A stretch of 28,570 nucleotides of DNA from positions 1 to 28,570 of the forward strand of contig JAQVXB010000001.1 in assembly GCA_028709405.1 (NCBI GenBank). Reading direction: 5' to 3'. This DNA is from Candidatus Shapirobacteria bacterium (lineage in GTDB: Bacteria; Patescibacteriota; Microgenomatia; UBA12405). Under the pieces are notes generated by a model. The model was given only the letters and a program-made list of their open reading frames with translations, had not been told where the DNA came from and did no database searches. A program made the position numbers and the translations under genes. Positions 21,223-28,351 of this stretch are shown here, piece by piece; the stretch's first letter is position 1, and each line of letters starts with the position of its first letter.

Positions 21223-21802
21223 CTTAAAGCAACTTTTAGTTTCTCAAACTAGATTAAAACTAATTACTATTCTTTTTTCCAGCCCAAAAGAAATTTATTA
21301 TGTCCGTCAATTAGTTCGTTTAGTTGAAGAAGAAATAAATTCAGTTCGTCGCGAACTAGATAATCTCAAAAAAGTTGGAATCGTTGAATCGGAATGGCGA
21401 GGTAATCGACTTTATTATTGGGCCAATAAACAATCACCTATTTTTTATGATCTCCTAATTTTAGCCAATAAAAATTCTGGCCTTGGGCTAAAATTACAAC
21501 ATAAAAATGAAACTCTAAGTCCCATAAAATTAGTTTTATATAATTATAAATTTGCTGTCGGTGAAAAAAGAAATCAAGACGGTATTGATTTAATTATTGT
21601 TGGTGATTTATTTTCTCTTAAAGAAGTTGGTCTTTTAATTAAACAAGAAGAAGAAATTCGTGGTCACGAGATTAATTATATGGTTATGGATAAAGAGGAA
21701 TTTCAAATGCGAAAGCAAAAAAGAGACCAATTTATTGTCGACTTTTTTTTAAGCTGTCCAATAGTTATAATAGGGAGCTCTTCAGAAATTGCTAGTATTT
21801 AA
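21206..21802 (+). CDS. Winged-helix DNA-binding domain plus nucleotidyltransferase-like domain
   Basis: The 198-residue protein starts inside the end of the DUF3048 gene. Residues 10-75 form an ArsR-like winged helix (RLKLITILFSSPKEIYYVRQLVR, NSVRRELDNLKKVGIVESE, GNRLYYWANK). A degenerate nucleotidyltransferase (MNT-like) domain follows, with GIDLIIVGD at about 130 in place of the usual GS...DSDIDL. This fusion is common in CPR and archaea. Regulation of a neighbouring promoter is a plausible role, but the target is not known. Confidence 0.8.
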   Translation: MKIQTSLKQLLVSQTRLKLITILFSSPKEIYYVRQLVRLVEEEINSVRRELDNLKKVGIVESEWRGNRLYYWANKQSPIFYDLLILANKNSGLGLKLQHKNETLSPIKLVLYNYKFAVGEKRNQDGIDLIIVGDLFSLKEVGLLIKQEEEIRGHEINYMVMDKEEFQMRKQKRDQFIVDFFLSCPIVIIGSSSEIASI

Positions 21803-21806
21803 TAAA

Positions 21807-21995
21807 ATGACTCAACTTAGAAAAGTAATAAAAACTGGAAATAGTTTAGCCCTAACTATTCCTTCAAAATCAATCAAGGATTTTAATGTTAAAGAAGGGG
21901 ATATGGTTTTAGTTAAAGTTAATAAAAGTAAGGCCTCAATTAGCTATATTTTTTCCGGCCATCCTCGACAACTTTCTCTTATTGCTTCCAAGTAA
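21807..21995 (+). CDS. SpoVT/AbrB-domain protein
   Basis: This 62-residue protein begins MTQLRKVIKTGNSLALTIPSK, the swapped-hairpin AbrB/MazE fold signature (K.G.SL.v.iP), followed by VKEGDMVLVKVN. A TTG start at 21789 would extend it into the previous gene without need. It is a DNA-binding protein or antitoxin-like regulator. No toxin gene is next to it; secD starts 2 nt later, so it is in the secDF operon. Confidence 0.82.
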   Translation: MTQLRKVIKTGNSLALTIPSKSIKDFNVKEGDMVLVKVNKSKASISYIFSGHPRQLSLIASK

Positions 21996-21997
21996 TT

Positions 21998-23374
21998 ATG
22001 CCCAATGCAAATAAAACTATCAGGATTTTTTGGACAATTTTAGCCCTAACTTTTGTTTGTTTAATAATAAATTTACCAAAGCAAATCCCTCTGGATATTA
22101 ATTTAGGAAAAATAAGTTTTCAACATACTTTTTATCGTCCCGATTTTAGTTTTAAAATTGGCCAAAAAGAGTTCAAAAAAGATTTAGACCTCAAATTTGG
22201 ATTAGATCTTGCCGGCGGCGCCTCTCTTACTTTTAATATTGATACCTCAGAAGTAAAAAAAGAAGATATTTCTTCAGCTTTAGAGTCTTTAAAAAGTAAC
22301 ATTGAAAGAAGAATTAATTTATTTGGTGTTAGTGAAACTAATGTTCAGATTATTAAACAAGAAGAACAATACCGTCTAAAAGTAGAACTTCCTGGAGTAG
22401 AAGATGTTTCTAGTGCTGTTAAATTGATTGGAACCACTGCTCAATTAAAATTTAAAGGTGAAATAGAATTACCTCCAGAAGCCACAGCTTCTGCCACTTT
22501 TGAAGATGTTTTTTCCAAGGATACAGAACTAAACGGTTCTCATTTAACTAAAGCTTTTGTTCAAATTAACCCCAACAATTCCGAACCAGAAGTATCCCTC
22601 GAATTCAACGAGGAAGGATCCAAACTTTTTGCTACTGCCACCAAAGAGTTTTTAAATAAAAGAATAGCCATCTTAATTGATGATTATCCTATTACTTCTC
22701 CTCCAGTTGTCCAAGTTGTCATCACTGACGGCAAAGCTGTAATTAGTGGTAGTTTTGACAATAAATCTGCCAAAGAATTAGCAGTTCAATTAAATGCCGG
22801 AGCTCTTCCTTTATCTATTGATTTAATTCAACAATCTCAAGTCGGAGCCACTTTAGGTAAAAATTCGATTGATAAAGGTATTTTTGCTGGAGTTGTAGGA
22901 ATAATATTGGTCTCAATTTTTATGATTGGTAATTATGGCAAACTTGGACTAATTGCTGATTTTGGTTTGATAATTTATGGATTAATTACCTTAACTCTCT
23001 ATAGATTAATTCCTGTCACTTTAACTTTTCCTGGTATAGTTGGTTTTATTTTATCAATTGGTATGGCTGTCGATAGTAATGTTTTGATTTTTGAAAGGAT
23101 GAAAGAAGAATTACGTAAAGGTAAGTCTTGGAACTCAGCCTTGGAACTTGGATTTGGTCGAGCCTGGACTTCAATTAAAGATGCTAATACTTGTGCTCTT
23201 ATAACCGGTTTAATCTTATTTAATCCTTTTAATTGGAGTTTTCTTAATACTTCTGGCATGGTTAGGGGATTTGCAATTACCTTAATTTTAGGAATAACAG
23301 TTGGTATTTTTACTGGCGTCTTTGTTACTCGAAATTTATTACGTGTCTTAGCTAAGGAGAAAATAGAAAAATGA
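21998..23374 (+). CDS. secD: Protein translocase subunit SecD
   Basis: SecD with SecF uses the proton gradient to help proteins finish crossing the membrane after SecYEG. The 458-residue protein has TM1 (about 8-25), the conserved FGLDLAGGASL after it, the large periplasmic P1 domain, a C-terminal TM cluster (about 290-450) and GMAVDSNVLIFERMKEE. It lacks the extra repeats of larger SecD. Its TGA overlaps the secF ATG (ATGA). No yajC precedes it; two putative regulators do. Confidence 0.95.
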   Translation: MPNANKTIRIFWTILALTFVCLIINLPKQIPLDINLGKISFQHTFYRPDFSFKIGQKEFKKDLDLKFGLDLAGGASLTFNIDTSEVKKEDISSALESLKSNIERRINLFGVSETNVQIIKQEEQYRLKVELPGVEDVSSAVKLIGTTAQLKFKGEIELPPEATASATFEDVFSKDTELNGSHLTKAFVQINPNNSEPEVSLEFNEEGSKLFATATKEFLNKRIAILIDDYPITSPPVVQVVITDGKAVISGSFDNKSAKELAVQLNAGALPLSIDLIQQSQVGATLGKNSIDKGIFAGVVGIILVSIFMIGNYGKLGLIADFGLIIYGLITLTLYRLIPVTLTFPGIVGFILSIGMAVDSNVLIFERMKEELRKGKSWNSALELGFGRAWTSIKDANTCALITGLILFNPFNWSFLNTSGMVRGFAITLILGITVGIFTGVFVTRNLLRVLAKEKIEK

Positions 23375-24234
23375 ATATTATGAAATTTCGCCCACTATTT
23401 TTAATTATTTCTTCTATACTATTAATTTCTTCCTTATTATCAATCGTTTTTTGGGGATTTAAACCATCAATCGATTTTGTTGGTGGTGCTGTTTGGGAAA
23501 TTGATTTTCCCTCTGCTCCAGAAAATTCTAAAATAGAGGAAATTTTTATTGCCAATAATATTAAAAATCTGGTTATTAGTAAAAATGACACCAGATATAA
23601 ATTAGAATTTAAAGATATTAGTTCCGATGAAAAAATAGCTCTAGATGAAGAAATTACAAAATTAGACGAAGATTATCAAGAGTTAAAATTTGAAACATTA
23701 GGCCCAAGTTTAGGTAAAGAATTATTTCAAAAAACCATTATAGCTATCATTTTATCCTGTACTGCCCTTCTTCTTTTTATTAGCTATCGTTTTAAAGATT
23801 TTCATTTCGGAATCTCTGCTATTATCGCTTTAATCCACGATAGTATTGTCCTAATTGGTAGTTTTTCCATTTTAGGCCATTTTTTTGGAGCTGAATTAAA
23901 TTCTCTTTTTGTTACCGCCCTTTTAACCACTCTTTCTCTTTCGGTCTATGATACTGTTGTTATTTTTGATCGTATTAGGGAAATTAAGAATCAAAATTAT
24001 AAATTAGACTGGAAAGAGATCACTAACAAATCTATTGTTGAATCTTTAACTAGATCAATTAATACATCTGCTACCACTATTTTTACTTTAGCCGCATTAG
24101 TAGTTCTTGGTGGAGAAACAACTCGTTGGTTTTCTACTGCTCTTTTAATTGGAATCACTTGTGGTACCTATTCTTCTATCGGAGTAGCCATTCCTTTGGT
24201 TTTATTTTTCAAAAAACATCAACAGAGAAAATAA
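23371..24234 (+). CDS. secF: Protein translocase subunit SecF
   Basis: The 287-residue SecF pairs with SecD. It has TM1 (MKFRPLFLIISSILLISSLLS), IDFVGGAVWEI after it, a short periplasmic domain, then five TM helices with the signature SVYDTVVIFDRIREI and RSINTSATTIFTLAALVVLGG. It begins at an ATG overlapping the secD stop. It ends two bases before the convergent cca gene, with no terminator visible between them. Confidence 0.95.
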   Translation: MNIMKFRPLFLIISSILLISSLLSIVFWGFKPSIDFVGGAVWEIDFPSAPENSKIEEIFIANNIKNLVISKNDTRYKLEFKDISSDEKIALDEEITKLDEDYQELKFETLGPSLGKELFQKTIIAIILSCTALLLFISYRFKDFHFGISAIIALIHDSIVLIGSFSILGHFFGAELNSLFVTALLTTLSLSVYDTVVIFDRIREIKNQNYKLDWKEITNKSIVESLTRSINTSATTIFTLAALVVLGGETTRWFSTALLIGITCGTYSSIGVAIPLVLFFKKHQQRK

Positions 24235-24236
24235 TT

Positions 24237-25613
24237 TTATTTATTTTCTTCAATTTTCTTCAACAAAATTTCTCTTTCGTTTAATTCCGGTTTTTCTTCT
24301 ACCTCTTTAAAAATAGCTTCCAACACTTCTCCTACTTTTCGACTTGCTTTGATTTTTAAAATATCCATTACGTCTTGCCCATTAATTTTTAAATCCTTAA
24401 TCGAAAATGGTTGTTTTTGTACTTCCACAATTCTTTCTTTAAAAAGTTCCCATCGCCAACTACTCTCTTTTGCTCCACTCCCCAGCCTATCAGCCCTTCT
24501 TAAAGCAATCATTTCATCAATATAGTCTAAAGTTACGTTTCGAATAAATCTTCTCACCGCTTTGTCAGTTTGAGTGGCCTCAGTAGTGAACATATGATAT
24601 CTCACTAATTTAAATAACTGTTCCAACTCTTTGTTTGATAATCTTAATCTTTTACCAATAGCCACAGCAATTCTCGATCCGATTATTTCATGATTATGAA
24701 AAGTTCTTTCTTCTCCTTCTCCAATCATTGATTTTGGTTTACCTACATCATGTAATAAGGCTGCCAATTTTGTAATCGGATTTTTAGTTTCACAATTATC
24801 CAGAGTTTTTAAATTATGTGTCCAAACATCATCAATATGGTGACCTTTTTGAGCCACACCATATCCATCGATTAATTCTGGAATTATTTCTTGCAATAAA
24901 CCAGAATTTTTTAACAAAATAATTCCTTGGCTCGGGCTTATTGATATTAATATTTTAAAAAGTTCGTCCCGAATTCTTTCACCGGCGATATTTTTAATTA
25001 AGGGTGCATTCTTTTGAATCGAAGCAAAAGTTTTTTCTTCAATTAAAAACCCAATTTGCGAGGCGATTCTAATTGCTCTCATCATCCTTAAAGCATCTTC
25101 TCCAAATCTCTCATCCGGATTTCCTACTGTTCTAATAATTTTATTTTCCAAATCTTTTTGTCCGTCATACAGATCAATAATCTTAAAATTAAGACTTCTC
25201 CCTTTATTAAGGGGAGATGTCGATTTATCGACAGAGAGGTTTTGTATTTCCAACGCGATAGCGTTGACAGTAAAATCTCTTCTTTGTAAATCTTCTTTCA
25301 ATGTCTTTCCCCACTTAATTTCATCCGGATGTCTGACATCAGAATAACCCTTTTCAGTTCTAAAAGTAGTTACTTCAAAAATATCATCACCATCAACGAT
25401 ACTAATAGTTCCAAATTTATTATTATAAAAACTATTTTTTGTAAAGATCTTTTGCATTTCTTCCGGTGTCAAATTGGTAGTAAAATCCCAATCTTTTACT
25501 TCCTTTTTTAGTATTAAATCTCGAACAGCTCCACCAACAATATAAATTTCAGCCTTATTTTCTCTAAATTTCTTAATTAATTTTTCCACCTTAATGGGGA
25601 TATTAAATTCCAT
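24237..25613 (-). CDS. cca: CCA-adding enzyme / tRNA nucleotidyltransferase with HD domain
   Basis: This enzyme adds CCA to tRNA 3' ends, needed here because the tRNA in the window lacks encoded CCA. The ATG at 25613 gives 458 residues, with a TTG at 25637 lying in the promoter. Seen are the class II head GGAVRD (27-32) with DWDF (41-44), RRDFTVNAIA (111-120), IRTVGNPDERFGEDALRMMRAIR, and an HD domain (LAALLHDVGKPK). Residues 125-143 (NLSVDKSTSPLNKGRSLNF) are a repeat-derived insertion. Specificity for CCA versus poly(A) is inferred from family. Confidence 0.92.
   Translation of the reverse strand: MEFNIPIKVEKLIKKFRENKAEIYIVGGAVRDLILKKEVKDWDFTTNLTPEEMQKIFTKNSFYNNKFGTISIVDGDDIFEVTTFRTEKGYSDVRHPDEIKWGKTLKEDLQRRDFTVNAIALEIQNLSVDKSTSPLNKGRSLNFKIIDLYDGQKDLENKIIRTVGNPDERFGEDALRMMRAIRIASQIGFLIEEKTFASIQKNAPLIKNIAGERIRDELFKILISISPSQGIILLKNSGLLQEIIPELIDGYGVAQKGHHIDDVWTHNLKTLDNCETKNPITKLAALLHDVGKPKSMIGEGEERTFHNHEIIGSRIAVAIGKRLRLSNKELEQLFKLVRYHMFTTEATQTDKAVRRFIRNVTLDYIDEMIALRRADRLGSGAKESSWRWELFKERIVEVQKQPFSIKDLKINGQDVMDILKIKASRKVGEVLEAIFKEVEEKPELNEREILLKKIEENK
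25192..25242 (-). repeat. REP-like palindromic element in frame inside cca
   Basis: Two hairpins stand side by side: TCTCCCTT/AAGGGGAGA (25197-25204 with 25209-25217) and GTCGAT/ATCGAC (25219-25224 with 25227-25232). The layout resembles widespread small palindromic repeats. It adds about 19 residues between the RRDFTVNAIA motif and the IIDLYDGQ stretch, a place where the family is usually shorter. Confidence 0.65.
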
Positions 25614-25618
25614 GCCCA

Positions 25619-25624
25619 ATTTTA
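25619..25624 (-). promoter_or_regulatory. -10 box of cca, implying a leaderless mRNA
   Basis: TAAAAT ends 5 nt before the ATG at 25613. The -35 position falls in the T-run of the upstream terminator (GGTTTT/GTTTTT), so a proper -35 is not evident. Confidence 0.5.
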
Positions 25625-25635
25625 CTATATTATCC

Positions 25636-25666
25636 AAATAAAAACCCCTCCGATTAAAGAGGGGTT
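25636..25666 (-). terminator. Terminator after the RRM protein gene
   Basis: AACCCCTC (25643-25650) pairs with GAGGGGTT (25659-25666) around an 8-nt loop. On the minus strand the stem is followed by TTTTTATTT. It lies between the RRM gene and cca, both on the minus strand. Confidence 0.85.
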
Positions 25667-25680
25667 AAAAATCTTATTTT

Positions 25681-26025
25681 TTAAGCAGCAGGTTCTTCTG
25701 TCTCTTCAGGTTCCTCGGTTACAGTTTCTTCAACAACTGGGCTTTCTGCCACAGGTTGTGATGTTACTGGTACTTCTTCTCTAGCAATCGCTTCTTTTAC
25801 CGCGATATTTCTTCCCATTTGTTCACTATTATTTAATCCTTCAATTGCTTTAGCAGCATCTTCTTCATTTTCAAATTCTACAAATCCAAAACCTTTTGAT
25901 CTGCCAGAAAATTTATCGGATACTATATTTACTGAAACTACTTGTCCGTAGACAGCAAAGATCTCCTTTAATTGATCTTGAGTAATTGCAAAAGGTAAAT
26001 TACCAACAAATAATTTCTTTGCCAT
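25681..26025 (-). CDS. RRM-domain RNA-binding protein
   Basis: Residues 4-80 are a single RNA recognition motif with RNP2 LFVGNL (5-10) and RNP1 KGFGFVEF (44-51), resembling the small RNA-binding proteins of cyanobacteria and CPR. The tail (85-114) is acidic, with Glu, Pro and Val repeats (ESPVVEETVTEEPEETEEP) and is probably disordered. A good Shine-Dalgarno AAAGGAG precedes the start. A role as RNA chaperone is family-based inference. The acidic tail is unlike the Gly-rich tail of the cyanobacterial ones. Confidence 0.93.
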   Translation of the reverse strand: MAKKLFVGNLPFAITQDQLKEIFAVYGQVVSVNIVSDKFSGRSKGFGFVEFENEEDAAKAIEGLNNSEQMGRNIAVKEAIAREEVPVTSQPVAESPVVEETVTEEPEETEEPAA

Positions 26026-26100
26026 ATTTTTAAAACTCCTTTAAAAAATTTTTACAAAAATAATAAGCTAAGATTTTTGGCTTAAACCTTAACTACACTA

Positions 26101-26128
26101 ATTATATCCCTAACTTTTTTTAAATCAA
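26101..26128 (-). promoter_or_regulatory. Promoter and leader of the RRM gene
   Basis: TTGATT (26128-26123), 16-nt spacer and TATAAT (26106-26101), with a leader of about 70 nt before the ATG at 26025. The leader can form TAAGC/GCTTA hairpin pairing. The -35 sits in the T-tract of the upstream terminator. Confidence 0.7.
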
Positions 26129-26129
26129 A

Positions 26130-26188
26130 AAAAGGTGAAAAAGGAGAAAATAAATGCTCAAAAAATTGAGTAGTTATTTTCTCCTTTT
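26130..26188 (-). terminator. Long perfect hairpin terminator after the 123-aa gene
   Basis: A 15-bp perfect stem (26139-26153 with 26174-26188) encloses a second stem CTCAA/TTGAG (26157-26161 with 26166-26170). On the minus strand it is followed by TTTTTCACC and seven T. The stem is longer than usual for a terminator. Confidence 0.75.
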
Positions 26189-26205
26189 AAGGTTTTAGAC
26201 GGGTT

Positions 26206-26577
26206 TTAGTTGTTGCTAAAAATTGGATAATGCTTCATTCCCCAAATTATATTTGATATATCTTTGATTCCCGATTTGAACAATTCTTCTGCTTTCTTAG
26301 GATCATCGCAATTCATGAATTTTTTATTTGCCTTTTCAAATAAATTATCCATATGATTTATAACGTATATTTCGTAATAAATATTTATATGGATAAATCT
26401 TTTTGACAAATTTTTTAGTATTGTAAAAATTCTTTTCTTTTCTAATTCTGAAATTAATACTGCCAATATTGTCAATACTTCAACCGGATCAGTAGATTCC
26501 AAAAAATTGTAATCTTTTATTTTTTCTAGCTCTTTTTCTAATTCTATAGCCCTCAATTTAAACTCAGATTCCAACAT
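26206..26577 (-). CDS. Hypothetical 123-aa helical protein
   Basis: The ATG at 26577 is preceded by AAAGGATGG about 8 nt upstream. The sequence looks all-helical, with a Leu/Glu-rich first half (AIELEKELEKIKDYNFLES) and a second half with EKANKKFMNCDDPKKAEELFKSG and IIWGMKHYPIFSNN. No signal peptide, metal site or catalytic motif is seen, and I do not recognise the family. It is alone between two terminator-bounded units, divergent from recJ and followed by its own terminator. Codon choice favours ATA and TTG more than the neighbours. Confidence 0.65.
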   Translation of the reverse strand: MLESEFKLRAIELEKELEKIKDYNFLESTDPVEVLTILAVLISELEKKRIFTILKNLSKRFIHINIYYEIYVINHMDNLFEKANKKFMNCDDPKKAEELFKSGIKDISNIIWGMKHYPIFSNN

Positions 26578-26689
26578 ATAATCACCATCCTTTCTTTTTT
26601 ACCCCCGTCTGTTAATGTCCAAAAATATAAACAAGCTATTTTGCTTAATTTTCTAGTTAGTTTAACACTGATTTAAAATAAAAAAAGTG

Positions 26690-26695
26690 TACAAT
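26690..26695 (+). promoter_or_regulatory. -10 box before recJ
   Basis: TACAAT ends 9 nt before the ATG at 26705. A GTG at 26687 would make the -10 part of the coding region, so the ATG is preferred. No strong -35 is seen. Confidence 0.45.
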
Positions 26696-26704
26696 TTAAT
26701 ATCA

Positions 26705-28321
26705 ATGTTTTCAAAAATCATTTTTAAAAATAAAAAAATTATTGATAGCTCTGTTTCAGGTTCAGATTTTATGGATCTTTTGTTAAAAAATCGTCATATT
26801 AAAAAACTAGATAATCAAGATTTCTTTAAACCTCATTTTCCGGTTAATTCCGATTTTAATATTAATAAAAAAGAGTTAAAAAAAGCTATTAATAGAGTTA
26901 ATACTGCCATTAAAAATAACGAGAATATTTTAATTTATGGTGATTATGATGTCGATGGTTTAACTTCCACTGCCATTCTTTGGCAGGTTTTATACCGATT
27001 AAATGCCAAAGTACTGCCTTTTGTTCCCGATCGAGAAACTGATGGTTATGGTATCAAATCAAAGTCTTTTTTTAATTTTGAAACCGAAAAAAAAATCCAT
27101 TTTGATCTTTTAATCACTGTCGATAATGGTATTGTTGCGACCAAAGAATTAAAAAAAATTACTCAAAAAGGTACCGATGTAATTATTATTGATCACCATC
27201 TTCCAAGTAATAAATTACCTAAAGTATCAGCAATAATTCATTCAACTAATTTTTCCGGTTCCGCTCTTTCTTGGTTTTTTGCCACTCAATTTGATAAAAA
27301 TGCTGATCTTGGTTTAGCCACTGCTGGCACTGTTGCTGACTGTCTACCCTTAGTTGGTATTAATAGAAATATTGTTATCCATGGTCTTCAATCATTAAGA
27401 TTAAATCCCAGTCCCGGAATTAAAAAACTTGTAGAAATCAGTGGTATTAAATTAGATTCTCTATCGGCCTATGACTTAGCTTTTGTAATTGGTCCTCGCC
27501 TTAATGCTGTTGGTCGTTTATCCAATCCTATCGAAGCTTTAAGACTTTTATGTAGTCAAAATGCACTTCAAGCTTCAAAATTTGCTTCTAGTCTAGATAA
27601 ATTTAATAAAGATCGTCAATCTCTCCAAAAAGATAATTTAAAGATAGCTGAAGAAGAAAATTTAAATAATCAAAACAAATTAATTTTTATTGCCAATAAA
27701 AAATTTCTACCCGGTATTATCGGTTTAATTTCAGGTCGTTTAACCGAAAAATATTATTTACCTTCAATAATTATCAGTATTGGAGAAGAGTTTTCCAAAG
27801 GTTCTTGTCGTTCCGTTAAAGAATTAAACATTATTGAAACTTTAAGAAAATTTAATGGTGAACTTGTCGAACTGGGTGGACACGCTGCCGCCGCTGGTTT
27901 TACCATTAAAACTGAAAATATTGATAAATTTCAGAAAAAAATCACTGATTTTGTCAACAAAAAATTGAAAAATATTGATTTAAAACCATCTGTTGTTGTT
28001 GAAGCCGAAATGGATTTATCTGCAGTTACAATTAAAAATTGTCAGATTATAAGCCAATTTGAACCATTCGGGATAGACAACCCAAAACCCTTATTTTTGT
28101 TTAAAAATCTTTGTATTAATCAAAAAAGAGTTCTTGGTTCAACAGGCGATCATTTAAAATTAAAATTCAATAATATTGATGCCATTGCTTTTAAAAAGGG
28201 AAATCTAGATAATCAATTTCAAGTTGGTGATTCGGTCAATATTATTGCTTCTCTTGATTTAAATACTTGGAATGGCTACACTTCCCCACAACTTGTCGTT
28301 AAAGAAATTTTTCCTGTTTGA
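26705..28321 (+). CDS. recJ: Single-stranded-DNA-specific exonuclease RecJ
   Basis: RecJ degrades single-stranded DNA 5' to 3' in recombination and repair. The 538-residue protein has the DHH phosphoesterase motifs: DYDVDG (80-85), VDNG (139-142), DHH (163-165), the GPRLNAVGRL region, and the DHHA1 motif GGHAAAAGF. The C-terminal OB domain (about 445-538) is present. The start is the ATG at 26705. RecA and RecX are in the same window but not in the same unit. Its TGA is followed by the aspS promoter. Confidence 0.95.
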   Translation: MFSKIIFKNKKIIDSSVSGSDFMDLLLKNRHIKKLDNQDFFKPHFPVNSDFNINKKELKKAINRVNTAIKNNENILIYGDYDVDGLTSTAILWQVLYRLNAKVLPFVPDRETDGYGIKSKSFFNFETEKKIHFDLLITVDNGIVATKELKKITQKGTDVIIIDHHLPSNKLPKVSAIIHSTNFSGSALSWFFATQFDKNADLGLATAGTVADCLPLVGINRNIVIHGLQSLRLNPSPGIKKLVEISGIKLDSLSAYDLAFVIGPRLNAVGRLSNPIEALRLLCSQNALQASKFASSLDKFNKDRQSLQKDNLKIAEEENLNNQNKLIFIANKKFLPGIIGLISGRLTEKYYLPSIIISIGEEFSKGSCRSVKELNIIETLRKFNGELVELGGHAAAAGFTIKTENIDKFQKKITDFVNKKLKNIDLKPSVVVEAEMDLSAVTIKNCQIISQFEPFGIDNPKPLFLFKNLCINQKRVLGSTGDHLKLKFNNIDAIAFKKGNLDNQFQVGDSVNIIASLDLNTWNGYTSPQLVVKEIFPV

Positions 28322-28345
28322 AATAGTTCACTTCTGAAGTAAAAT
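28318..28345 (+). promoter_or_regulatory. Promoter of aspS
   Basis: TTGAAA (28318-28323), 16-nt spacer and TAAAAT (28340-28345), with the ATG 6 nt later at 28352. The mRNA should begin at or next to the start codon. The -35 overlaps the recJ stop. Confidence 0.65.
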
Positions 28346-28351
28346 ACTCCT

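Noticed and set aside
26687..26704. GTG start for recJ six codons earlier
   Set aside because: It would overlap the likely -10 box TACAAT.
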